Origin: Catenaria anguillulae PL171
Taxonomy: Eukaryota > Blastocladiomycota > Blastocladiomycetes > Blastocladiales > Catenariaceae
Assembly (NCBI GenBank): GCA_002102555.1
Contig: MCFL01000021.1
Coordinates: 354,545 to 418,544, forward strand
DNA length: 64,000 bases
Reading direction: 5' to 3'
In this document: positions 11,809-21,128 of the stretch, one piece after another
How positions within the stretch are numbered: position 1 is the stretch's first letter
Layout: each line of letters starts with the position of its first letter
The notes under the pieces: model-generated
What the model saw: only the letters and a program-made list of their open reading frames with translations
What the model was told of the DNA's origin: nothing
Database searches by the model: none
Program-made: the position numbers and the translations under genes

Positions 11809-12043
11809 TAAGGGCTTGTTTGGGTCCCGCTGAAACGCGTGTTTCAACCAGTTTATGTTCCCATCAAGGCTCCCACTAGCAACCCATGAAACAATGGCAG
11901 ATAAGTGTTTGCAGTAGCAGTACTTTGCAATATTGTGTAGCCTATATCTCAATTCCATTCATGTTCTGTGTCCCATTTTTTTGCGATAAACCAGCTGAAA
12001 CCGGGTTTAAAGTGCCTTTCAGCGGGACCCAAACAGGCCCTTA
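11809..12043. mobile_element. MITE-like element with 27-bp terminal inverted repeats
   Basis: The left end (11809-11835, beginning TAAGGGCTTGTTTGGGTCCC) is the reverse complement of the right end (12017-12043), with one mismatch in 27 bp. A second inner inverted match (GTTTCAACCAGTTTAT at 11841-11856 against about 11986-12001) is about 80 percent. The 235-bp length, absence of coding capacity and perfect-ended arms fit a non-autonomous DNA transposon. The GGGCCTGTTTGGG-like terminus resembles ends seen in several DNA-transposon MITEs, but the superfamily cannot be fixed and no clear target-site duplication is visible. Confidence 0.7.
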
Positions 12044-12102
12044 GGGCCTGGCCAGTGGCCCCGTCTGCAACGGCAATGACCGAATACGCCGCATGCCCTT
12101 GC

Positions 12103-12133
12103 AACGCAACGCAACGCAACGCAACACAACGCA
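12103..12133. repeat. CAACG pentanucleotide tandem repeat
   Basis: About five to six head-to-tail copies of CAACG, the fifth interrupted (CAACACAACG). It lies about 180 bp upstream of the Mg2+ transporter start. Confidence 0.8.
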
Positions 12134-12311
12134 TACTTGACTTGCCGCCCATCCTCACCTGGGATTTGATTGCACCACGCCTCGCAATATACATCGAATG
12201 ATCCGGCCCTCTGCCTTCACCGCCACCGCTGCCCCTGCCACCCTTTGCTGCCCCCGTGCCCATCTGTCCGACCTCATGCCTCCGTGACACCCTCATCGTC
12301 TGCCGAAAACA

Positions 12312-14178
12312 ATGTCGTCCCAGTCCTCCTCGCCGGCCCACACATCGCCCACGTCGCCGCTCGCCCTTGGCGCCACCGACCCGCGGTCCGCGAGCATGTT
12401 CCCCGACGACCTGAGCGCCGCGCTGCCACTCCTCTCCGTTGGAAACGGCAACGGTCACCCGGTCACTGGATCGGTCTTGTCTGCTCGCTCAGCGTCTCCT
12501 GATCTCTCGTCGTCCAACCCGCCGTCTCCCCAATTCGGCGCCACCATTTCGCCTACCCAACCGCCTGCTGCCCCGGGTCAACTGCCCCTGCAGCACCCAC
12601 TCCATTCATCACGCACTACCCTCGTCTCGTCGCATCCGCTTTCGCGCTCGGCTGTTCCTTCGGCCACATTGTCGCCCAAGACACAATCATCCTCTGCGGC
12701 TCCCAAGGTCGACTATGCCCTGCTCGGATCGCTCCTGTCCGTCAACTCTTCGGACCACGATGCCGAGCAACTGGCCCGCTCGCTACTGGGTGACGACAAC
12801 AACAACTCGTCACGGGCGGCCGTCATGGCCAGCAAAGCTGCCGCGCTGCGCAAGTCGTACGACCCACACGCACGCTTCACCTACTTTTCAGCATCTCGGG
12901 GCTTGTTGCAGGGCAACTCGCTTGCCATGGTGGCCACCGACATGCTCGGCAGATTCAAACCGAGTACCAGTTCGGGTGCTGGATCGCCCACCCCATCATC
13001 GACCATGGCAGCCCCGCCCGCAGTTGCTGTGGAACCGTTTTGGCTCGACGTGCAATGCCCATCCGCCGTCGACTTGGCTTTGCTCACGCGCATCTTTGCC
13101 ATTCACCCGCTCTCAGTCGAGGACGTGACGACCGACGAGGCTCGTGAAAAGTCGGAGGTGTACGACCACTACCTGTTTGTTTGCCTACGCACGCTCGCCG
13201 ATGACGCCGACGATGTGGACGGGCTCAAGCTCAAGGAATCGTTTTACTATGTCCTCCTCTTCAAGGACTGCGTGCTCACGGTGCGCCATGAGCCCTTGAG
13301 GCACGCCTACAATGTGGCGCTCCGCCTCGTGACTGGGTCGGGTTTGTCGGCAACGAGTGCGGCCATGGGCGACGAGGATGTGGAGGGCGGCGAGGTGCTG
13401 GCACCCGATTGGGTTGTGTACACGCTTGTGGACGATATCATTGATTCGATGCGCCCAGTCATTCAAGGGCTCGAGTTTGATGCCGATGGGATTGACGATT
13501 TGGCGCAGATCCTGAAATGGAATGAGCAGGCGGATTTGTTGCAGCGGTTGAGGCGGGCCAGCAAGAAGGTGACTCAGGTACGTGCACGTTTGAATTCTAC
13601 ACCGCCCAATCATCCTTTTCGCCATATACCCACTCACCTGTATTCTGCGCGCAGCTCATTCGTTTGCTTCATTTCAAAGAAGAGGTCGTCAAGTCCCTCT
13701 CGAACCGGTCTGCAAGCTACATCCAACCCTCCACTACTGTCTACTTGCGCGATATTTTCGACCACATTGTGACCTTGCAACACTCACTGGCCATCATCAA
13801 GGACACGCTGCACACAGCGCACACGGGCTACCACTCGCAGCTGTCGGTGGCCATGTCGCAACTATCCAACAACATGAATGCCAGCATGAAGCGCATTTCC
13901 GTGATTGGTGCCGCATTTGTGCCCATCAAGGCTGTCACGGGTTGCTTTGGTATGAATGTGCCGGTACCGTGGGGTGCAGCCAATACCCAGGAATCAAGTG
14001 CGTTGATGCTTTTGTTCCTGATTGCAATTAAGCCGTTACTGACCCTGTTTGCGTTCTTCCTTGTCCATTTTCAGCACTTTATTGGTTCTTTATGGTTGTG
14101 GGCATCACCATTGTCATTTCGGTTGGATCCATTGCGACCTTGGAGTGGGCGCAGCGCCACAAGCAAAACCGCTTGTAA
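12312..14178 (+). CDS. CorA/Alr/Mnr2-type magnesium transporter
   Basis: Three exons (12312-13577, 13655-13997, 14075-14178) splice cleanly to 570 residues. The N-terminal ~220 residues are Ser/Pro/Thr-rich and probably cytosolic or vacuole-facing. The CorA domain follows (FWLDVQCPSAVDLALLTRIF; HPLSVEDVTTDEAREKSEVY), then the long stalk helices. The family-defining selectivity motif GMN is at 13949-13957 (CFGMNVP), at the end of the first membrane helix. The second helix is encoded by the last exon (FFMVVGITIVISVGSIATL), ending in a short basic cytosolic tail. Alr1/Mnr2 proteins are homopentameric Mg2+ channels of the plasma membrane or vacuole; the long N-terminus fits that fungal branch, but which membrane is not determinable. 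Confidence 0.93.
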
Positions 14179-14975
14179 TGTCCAAGGATCATTCGTCCTC
14201 TCTCGGCTTCATCATTTCTTGTCACTTGTATCCTCTTGCGCTCGTTGCTGTGTTGCCGTCGATAGAACGAAATAGTCTATACACCCGATTTTGAATATGA
14301 TATGCCCTGTAACGCACGTACGTAATGACTTGTTTTTCATGTTCTTGATGTTGAGAGCAATCACAATTAGAAACAGGAGAACAAAAACGAGGGACAGAAG
14401 AAGACACACCAACTTTGTAGCGATGCGGTTTATGATCTACTAGGCATCCTGAATCGGTTTTGGCAGTAAATTGGGTGTTATCCTCATCATGAATCGGTCT
14501 GGCGGTAAATTGGGTGTGGTCATGGTTGATCAAGTTGTTGAGGCTGTCGAGTACTGTTGAGAAATCTTGGCTCGACCAACTGCTGTTGACTGCTGTTGGG
14601 TCGAGACGCAGCACAACGCCTGATGATCCAGCGCTGTTGTTTGTCAAGACATTCCATACAACGTTGGTTCACTTTCTGCCAACTCGCCAGCGTTCTCTCC
14701 AGATGCTGCGCCTGTTGAGGGCCGTGGATCGAATGTCCCCAAGAAAGTGGTCATTCAATCGCACACTGTTATGTTGACAAGTCTAGATCAAATGTCCCCA
14801 AGAAAGCAGTCATTCATCCACACGCTGTTTCGTAACCGACCTGACGATTCAAGGCTCGCCTCGCGACAGTTGAGTCTTGCACAATGGTATTTACTGACAT
14901 TCCACATTCATTCCGCGAATAAACCGAATACGAACAAAGAAAGCAAAGCAGGAAACAAAAAAGGACACCAAGCGC
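14179..14975. other. Intergenic spacer with imperfect tandem duplications
   Basis: No gene is supported. Two short duplicated segments are seen. GAATCGGT..TGGC.GTAAATTGGGTGT appears at about 14449-14477 and again at 14490-14516. A roughly 40-bp unit containing AATGTCCCCAAGAAAG appears at about 14730-14770 and again at 14788-14830. Confidence 0.6.
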
Positions 14976-16520
14976 TCAATCTTGACCATGCATCGCTCCA
15001 GCGTCATCACTCAACTCCCCCGACTCAGTAAGGCCTTGCTCGCCCGTCTGAGCTTCACCAAACTCACCCAAGTCTTGTCCAACTTTGTCACCTTCGCCCG
15101 CCACTGCTGCGTCCAAGTCCACACTGACCATGCGCGACAAATCCACACCAAGCTCATGCTCACTGAAATCCGCGGTTTCCTTGTTGGCGCTGACACGGAA
15201 AATGATGGGGCGCAAATAGGCCCACAACGCCAAGCGAACCAAGGAAAAGTTGGCGAGCTTGGAGAGGTGGTCGAGCGTGACACGGTAACGCGTCGACGCT
15301 TTTGTGGTGCGCAGGTCGATGTTGCCGTGAAGTGCAAGACAAGCGTAGACTTCAACAGCAGCAATGAAGCGAGCGAGGCGAGCGAAGTTGGCCAGAGATG
15401 GCGCGCGGGTGAAGTCCAGTGGACCGGTGACCCAAAACTTGTGGATATGCCGGCCCAGCATGTCCCCCTTGGCTTGCTTGCCATGTAGGAGCGTATTGAC
15501 CAGCTTCCCGAACCGGGGATGACGTCCCAGACATGTCACTTAGCGGCGTCCAAATCCCGGCACGCGAAACGCCTGTCGTCCGTCTTGTCCAAAACCTCCT
15601 GAGCAGTGGACATTTGCACTGACGATCCGTCGAGCTTGCGCTTCTTGGCGGATAACTCGGAGGTCTTGGTGCTGCAGTGGGCTGGCAGGTCGCGATACAT
15701 GCGCTAGACATTGACAAGCACGTACGCAGTCAGGTTCATATCGCCAACGTGCATGGCGGAGTTCTACAAGTGGGACACAATGTACATACCAGTCCTGCAT
15801 AGCGCGCCTGCAACTCCACCGTCCACGCGCTTGTTGCCGGTTGGACACCGGCCACTTTGGCCGCAAAGAGGGCAAGGGATCGATTGTATACCTGGCCGTT
15901 CGCTGAGGGGCAGTAGGTGCGGCGTTGGATAAAGTGGGTCGGATAAGGTGGGAAGGCGAATTGAACAGGGGAGTTTGTGTGAGTCGGGGTTTGATGGAGA
16001 AATTGTGGTTTGAAAGGGTTTAGATAAATGGGAAAGGCAACGAACACATTACGGCCGCCTTGACGTCCTTGCGGCCATCCTTGAACGCGACGCGCGACAC
16101 AGAAACCATCAGGGTGGTCAAGTCCTTGTCGCCGTCCATTTGGTCGACGTACGCCTTCAGTTGAGGCTTGCTGGTGACCGGGCCGGACTGTAGGTACGTC
16201 TGTTTGAATGAAAGCGGGTTAAAAAGTCTCACCGTATTGCAAAGGGCTCCAAGTTGCGTACCACAATGACCTCGGAATCGACCGAACTCAGGATCGGGCA
16301 ATCAGCATCGTGAAGCATGCACCGAATGAGCTCAATCTTGAGCAGATCTTGAGTCGACTTGTCCAAGGACTGCTTGGGCAGGTGCCGGACAATCATGTCA
16401 AACTTGGCCACGAGGATCGCCGCGAGTTCGTGACAGAGGAAGCAGATGCGAACTTAAATGAGAGCATCCCCATAAGCATGGGTGAGACGGCCGGTGGGCA
16501 CGTACGGTAGGCTGCGCACG
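14976..16520 (-). pseudogene. Unknown gene, broken or multi-exon, unrecognised family
   Basis: Coding-like minus-strand blocks follow one another in different frames: about 16440-16245 (VAKFDMIVRHLPKQSLDKST), 16205-16045 (TYLQSGPVTSKPQLKAYVDQ), 15910-15790, 15710-15540 (KTSELSAKKRKLDGSS) and 15539-14976 (SLANFARLARFIAAVEVYAC). The last block is the longest and ends in an acidic tail. Some junctions could be introns (for example a TTTCATTCAAACAG acceptor near 16203). Others contain stops with no good splice sites, so it is either a multi-exon gene with sequence errors or a decaying gene. I do not recognise the family. Coordinates span all blocks; the start is not known. Confidence 0.35.
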
Positions 16521-16916
16521 TGAGGTTGGGGTTAAACTAGTCGCCGGGAGGCGTGCGAGCTAAGGCTGGGCCGGGATCAAACAAGCTCAAGTGGGGAGCG
16601 TCGGCGTGATGGAAGGTGCATAGTCCGTGACGACAATACAAAGGGCACGCGGGCTGGGCGACCGTGATGTAGAGGTATGGGTACAGGACTGCATCGCTCG
16701 CCAGAGCTTGCACCTCCGCTTACCGTGACAGGCATGAGGAGAGAAGGTGCCATCGACCGTGCCATCGGCGAGTCCGCTTGAAGATGGACGCCGATCGCAA
16801 AAGTGCCGCGATCTGAAGCACGTGATGAACATTGATGAAATCCGGTTCGTATTAAGTCACACAGGGCTCTGGCACAAAGTGCAACTGAATGATTCGACAC
16901 AATGCAATCTTCATAG
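16521..16916. other. Intergenic spacer, no gene seen
   Basis: Presumed promoter region of the 5'-nucleotidase gene. No repeat or coding frame was recognised. Confidence 0.5.
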
Positions 16917-19109
16917 ATGGGCAAAATGCATCCCGTAGCCCTGCCCTCTCTGCGCCGTTCCGTTGCTCTCCTGCTCGTGCTGTCCACCTTCGCGCATCTC
17001 CAACGCGTGTTGGTGGCCGTGGTGGCTACGCCTGCTCCTGTCCCTCATGATCAAGCCGACAACGCTGCAGATCACTTCAACTCCACATCCACTTTGCCCG
17101 TTCCCGACGGTGCCTTCTACGTCATCTGCGATGCACAAGTCGGGTGCCGATCCGAACAATTTTCTTCCTCTTCCGACTCTGCTTTCCTCGACACATTGCA
17201 CACCAACCCCAACGACCACACGGACGACGACCCGTCCGTCTTTCTCGCCTCCTCGCACACGCTCCCAACTGACTCGACACTCTCCCCACCGGCGCGCAGC
17301 CGGCGTAAATGGTCCCCGGGCCTCGCCTACCACGGCGACCCAGGCGAACCCTACGTGCCCCGCCATTCCTCCGCAGAAACTCCTCCATACTTGCCCGACG
17401 CACCCAACGACCACCTTCCCTTTTCCATGACCTTGATTCACACCAACGACATTCACGCACATTATGACGAATACTCGCCCTCGGGCACCGACTGCCTGCC
17501 CACCTCTGCCCGCGATTCCGAGCCGACCGATTGTATGGGCGGCATTGCCCGCCTACGCACCATCATTGACCGCGTGCGCTTGGCGCGCCCGCACGTTTAC
17601 TTGGTGGATGCGGGTGACCAGTTCCAAGGCACCTTGTTTCACAATTACTTTCGTGGGAATGCATCAGCCGCGTTTATGAACGCGTTTGGGTACGATATCA
17701 TGGCCTTGGGCAATCACGAGTTTGATGAGGGAGTTGCTCTCTTGGCCAGATTTATTCGTATGCTTGGATTCCCTGTGGTGGCGTGCAACTTGGCGTTTGA
17801 CGCCGAGCACGAGCTCAGCCAAGTGGTGGCGCCGTACGCGGTGCTCAACAAGTATGGTGTGCGGTTGGGCGTTGTTGGATACATTACACGTATGGCTATC
17901 CTTGCTTTTTTTTTTGTTGTCTGCTCAATCACTACACTGATGCACATGGCTACAGCAACCACGGGCGAAATCTCGCGCGTCGGGCCAAACTTGCACTTTT
18001 CCAACCCCATTGCGCCCATTCAACAAGCCATCGACGCCCTTCACGCCCTGGGCGTGCGCAAAATTATTGCTGTTGCACACAATGGGTACGCAGAGGACAT
18101 GCACGTTGCGGCCAACACGCGCGGCCTAGCCCTGATAGTTGGCGGCCACTCGCACACTTTGCTACACGCCAACCCGCGCGAACCGGGAGCCGAGGGACCG
18201 TACCCGACATTGATCAAGAATCTGGACGGCGAACACGTGGTCATTGTGCAGGCAAAAGCATGGGGCGAGTGGGTGGGTGTGCTGGACTTGGACTGGGACG
18301 CTCAGGGGAAACTTGTGCGTGTGCGCGGCGAACCCGTGCACTTGACAAGTAATGTGACAAAGCACAAGGCCACGCAGCGCTTGGTGGAAGCGTGGCGCGC
18401 GCCGTTTGACGAGTGGAGCCGCCAAGTAGTTGGCGAAACGACGCGCGCCATGTTGAGGGACGCGTGCCGGTGGGGGTCGTGTGCATTGGGCAATCTGGTG
18501 GCGGATGCATTGCGCGACGGCTATCTGCTGCGGGTCCGCCGCGGCCGCAGTTCGCGAGACGCTGAGCTTGAGGTGGATGGCGTGTTTAGTTTGATGAACA
18601 CGGGTGGATTGCGCGCAGACATGCCAAAAGGCAACATCACCATGGGCGAGGTGACGACCATCCTGCCCTTTTCCAACGAAATGGTGGCCGTGCAAGTGTC
18701 GGGCGCGTACGTGCTTGAAATGCTCGAAAACATTGTTGCGGATACAAACCCACGCACGGGGCACGTCATCACGTCATTTGCGCAAACCGCAGGCTTGTAC
18801 GCAACGCTGGACGTGACTCTGCCTGAGCGCCATCGGGTCGTTAGTGCTTGGATTCTGGATGACGATAATGAAAAGGTGCCCGTGGATCCCGCGGGAACTT
18901 TTTTGATGGTGACGCTCGACTATATTGCAGAGGGTGGCGATCAGATGTTGCCTTGGTTTTGGGCGCATGGCGAGCTGGCATTGATGGGCGACATCAAGGA
19001 TCATGTGGTCAGGTTGATTCGGGAAACAGGTGTGGTGGTACCTAATGACGAGGCAAGGTTATCGGTAGTGGTGGATGAGGGCCATCCGTGGGTGAGGGGA
19101 CATTTGTGA
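16917..19109 (+). CDS. Secreted 5'-nucleotidase / UDP-sugar hydrolase family metallophosphatase
   Basis: It hydrolyses nucleoside phosphates or related esters outside the cell. An N-terminal hydrophobic signal (SVALLLVLSTFAHLQRVLVAVV) is followed by a ~120-residue Ser/Thr-rich linker. The metallophosphatase domain follows, with its metal and catalytic motifs: HTNDIHAHYDE (Asp/His), DAGDQFQGTLF (Asp), GNHEFDEG (Asn/His) and GGHSHT (His pair). The C-terminal substrate-binding domain is also present (LGNLVADALRDGY, NTGGLRADMPKGNITMGEV, FSNEMVAVQVSG). The reading frame is continuous, but 17890-17955 (GTATGG...TACAG, 66 nt) is almost certainly an intron. Its removal joins GYIT to PTTGEISR, matching the family, and gives 708 residues. 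No GPI-anchor signal is evident at the C-terminus. Convergent with REI1, 100 nt apart. Confidence 0.92.
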   Translation: MGKMHPVALPSLRRSVALLLVLSTFAHLQRVLVAVVATPAPVPHDQADNAADHFNSTSTLPVPDGAFYVICDAQVGCRSEQFSSSSDSAFLDTLHTNPNDHTDDDPSVFLASSHTLPTDSTLSPPARSRRKWSPGLAYHGDPGEPYVPRHSSAETPPYLPDAPNDHLPFSMTLIHTNDIHAHYDEYSPSGTDCLPTSARDSEPTDCMGGIARLRTIIDRVRLARPHVYLVDAGDQFQGTLFHNYFRGNASAAFMNAFGYDIMALGNHEFDEGVALLARFIRMLGFPVVACNLAFDAEHELSQVVAPYAVLNKYGVRLGVVGYITRMAILAFFFVVCSITTLMHMATATTGEISRVGPNLHFSNPIAPIQQAIDALHALGVRKIIAVAHNGYAEDMHVAANTRGLALIVGGHSHTLLHANPREPGAEGPYPTLIKNLDGEHVVIVQAKAWGEWVGVLDLDWDAQGKLVRVRGEPVHLTSNVTKHKATQRLVEAWRAPFDEWSRQVVGETTRAMLRDACRWGSCALGNLVADALRDGYLLRVRRGRSSRDAELEVDGVFSLMNTGGLRADMPKGNITMGEVTTILPFSNEMVAVQVSGAYVLEMLENIVADTNPRTGHVITSFAQTAGLYATLDVTLPERHRVVSAWILDDDNEKVPVDPAGTFLMVTLDYIAEGGDQMLPWFWAHGELALMGDIKDHVVRLIRETGVVVPNDEARLSVVVDEGHPWVRGHL
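17890..17955 (+). other. 66-nt intron lacking stop codons inside the 5'-nucleotidase gene
   Basis: GTATGG donor, a long T-tract and a TACAG acceptor. Length is divisible by three and it has no in-frame stop, so unspliced RNA would encode 22 extra, hydrophobic residues (LAFFFVVCS...). Those residues interrupt a conserved metallophosphatase segment, which argues for splicing. Confidence 0.8.
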
Positions 19110-19209
19110 TGTTCTTGTTGCCCATACTTGAAAACCCAAATTCAAATTTTGACCAAAGAAACGATTTCATTCGAGGTATTTGACACTCCCACTGACATGC
19201 AGCACATTT

Positions 19210-20523
19210 TCACTTCAACATGATCCACACACCCGATGGAACCCGCTTGCGATCCGACTTGTTTGCCTTGACTGCTTGTGCCGCATACTCGCGCATTTGT
19301 GCGCGACGCGTGCTGGTCTCTGCCTGTTCCATGGTCTTGGCCAAGTGCCGAATGTCACTTGTTGACATGGTAGTGAGCGCATTGGCGGCCGTGCCCGACC
19401 GCGCGAGTTTGGCTGCTTGATGCACTGGGATGGAATGCCGCAGAGCAAGGTCTTGGGCCAGCGCGTGCGAGTCGCCCGCGCGGACAACGGCACGGATGCG
19501 TGACGAGGAGGAGGACGAGTCGGACGCGTCTGTGATGGACGCGAGTGCGGAAGGGCGGGCAAGTGCCGGGCGACGAGCACCAGAAACGATCCGAGCAATT
19601 GAAGTGGTTGCCACAGACGATGATGGTTGGGGCGAAGCGATAGTGCGTGTGGCAAACACCTCGTTTGGTCGCTCATAGAAAGCAGCGTACTCGCGCCACC
19701 CGCCGCTCTCGATACGAATGGCATTGTGGCCGCGCGCACTCATGTGCTTGAGAGCGTCTTGGCCAGATCGGAACTCGTCGCGCAGTTCAGGCAAGTCTTC
19801 TTCTTCTTCATCCTCATCTTCTTGCGCGTCAGCTGAAAAGTTTGGGTTCCAGTACACGGCGTGGCAGTGCAAGCAATGGCCCAAGTCGTGGATCTTGGTT
19901 TCGAGGTACATGAGGAGACCTGCGAGGTCGGCAACAGCATCTGCGTGTGGGATGTGGAACGAATGCTTGGCGGCAAGGTGCGAGAGCACAGCTGTGGGGT
20001 TGCCGAGGTCAAACGGGTCGAGGCAAAAGGGGCACAAGACTTGGTCATCCTCATCGTCGTTGCACACGCAGGCTTCGGCGGCGGCCGATGATTGAGCAGC
20101 TGGCGGTTCTTGTTCTTCGGGAGCAGTGACGACACCCGCTGCCATTGTTTGCTTGTGTGCCTTTGAAGCAAGGTGCTTGGCCAAAGAAGCTGCAGTGGCG
20201 AATGCGCGGCGGCAAGGGAAGCAAGTGTATGCGAGCACTTCGTCGTCGTCCTCGGGCTCAGGGTCCGATGAGTGGATCGACCAGGACGACCGCGATGACG
20301 AGTCGGACGACGTCGAGGACGACCGGCGACGGCCGTGGGGCTGTGATTTTGATTGGGACGACTTGCTATTGGCCTTGTTGCGCTTTGCCTTTGACGAGTT
20401 GCGCGGCGAGCGAGAGGGGTTGACGATGGGCGAGGGCTCCATGATGGTGGGTTGCGTGTTGCAGTGGATGGGGATGGGGGTGGCGGCAGAGGCAGAAGCA
20501 GAACCGGAGGCAGCAGTAATCAT
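19210..20523 (-). CDS. REI1: Rei1/ZNF622-family zinc-finger protein, cytoplasmic 60S maturation
   Basis: A 437-residue protein that in yeast and animals acts in late cytoplasmic maturation of the 60S subunit. The N-terminus is Ser/Arg/Lys-rich. The first C2H2 finger is YTCFPCRRAFATAASLAKHL. The second is in the Rei1 core (LCPFCLDPFD followed by HLAAKHSFHIPHADAVADLAG, with LLMYLETKIHDLGHCLHC). The diagnostic HMSARGHNAIR and GGWREYAAFYE follow. An acidic Glu/Asp run (about residues 233-240) and a helical C-terminus complete it. Rei1 C-termini usually end with a conserved segment that inserts in the peptide tunnel; here the end is VPSGVWIMLK, so a small 3' exon could be missing. Start ATG at 20523; a second ATG 27 codons later is possible. 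Confidence 0.85.
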   Translation of the reverse strand: MITAASGSASASAATPIPIHCNTQPTIMEPSPIVNPSRSPRNSSKAKRNKANSKSSQSKSQPHGRRRSSSTSSDSSSRSSWSIHSSDPEPEDDDEVLAYTCFPCRRAFATAASLAKHLASKAHKQTMAAGVVTAPEEQEPPAAQSSAAAEACVCNDDEDDQVLCPFCLDPFDLGNPTAVLSHLAAKHSFHIPHADAVADLAGLLMYLETKIHDLGHCLHCHAVYWNPNFSADAQEDEDEEEEDLPELRDEFRSGQDALKHMSARGHNAIRIESGGWREYAAFYERPNEVFATRTIASPQPSSSVATTSIARIVSGARRPALARPSALASITDASDSSSSSSRIRAVVRAGDSHALAQDLALRHSIPVHQAAKLARSGTAANALTTMSTSDIRHLAKTMEQAETSTRRAQMREYAAQAVKANKSDRKRVPSGVWIMLK

Positions 20524-21128
20524 GATGGAATCAAGGCTGGTTGGGTGGATGTCGGTCCAACTTGAGAATGGATGGATGGGACGGGATCCTGGCTGCTACT
20601 TGTACCCCACCACGGACGGGCCAAGGCTCGAGCTCAGAGGCGACCCAGGGCCTGCGAATGCCCCAGATCATGGCGAGCGGCATAGCCATCAGACGACATT
20701 GGCAGTATTGCATAATGTGTGTTTCATGTTTCTTTGGTTGATTCATCGCTCAAGTTGAGCAACGCGAACACCGCGCTGCATGTACCAGGCGACGAGATGA
20801 CTCAACTCTCACGAGTTTAGCACAGCCACGCTTGCGCTTGTGTGCGTTGACTCAACCAAACGAGCACAACTCTGCAAAGTATTAATACTTCAGACATAGG
20901 TATGGCCCTCGTTCAAGTCAGACTCAATTCAAGCAGCAAGGAATGTAAATGCATGAAGAGGTGCGTTCATTTGCATATACATTGACAACCGTTGCATCAC
21001 AATATGAAAGACTTTGAGAACAACAAAACAATTGCAACCACAACGAGCCAGTGGTACACAATCAATAAAGTAAAATCAAAACAAGAACGAGCCAGACCAC
21101 CCAACCTCCTCGGTGGCAGCTGCCTTCC
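20524..21128. other. Intergenic spacer between REI1 and CCT4, no gene seen
   Basis: Contains the REI1 promoter and the CCT4 3' region. No coding frame or repeat was recognised. Confidence 0.6.

Larger units (their letters stand above)
11319..12311. other. Intergenic spacer containing a MITE-like element
   Basis: No gene is supported. It holds the inverted-repeat element at 11809-12043 and a CAACG pentamer array at about 12103-12133, just upstream of the Mg2+ transporter start. Confidence 0.6.

Noticed and set aside
18162-18764. Minus-strand frame in the 5'-nucleotidase gene
   Set aside because: Shadow of the conserved C-terminal domain on the plus strand.
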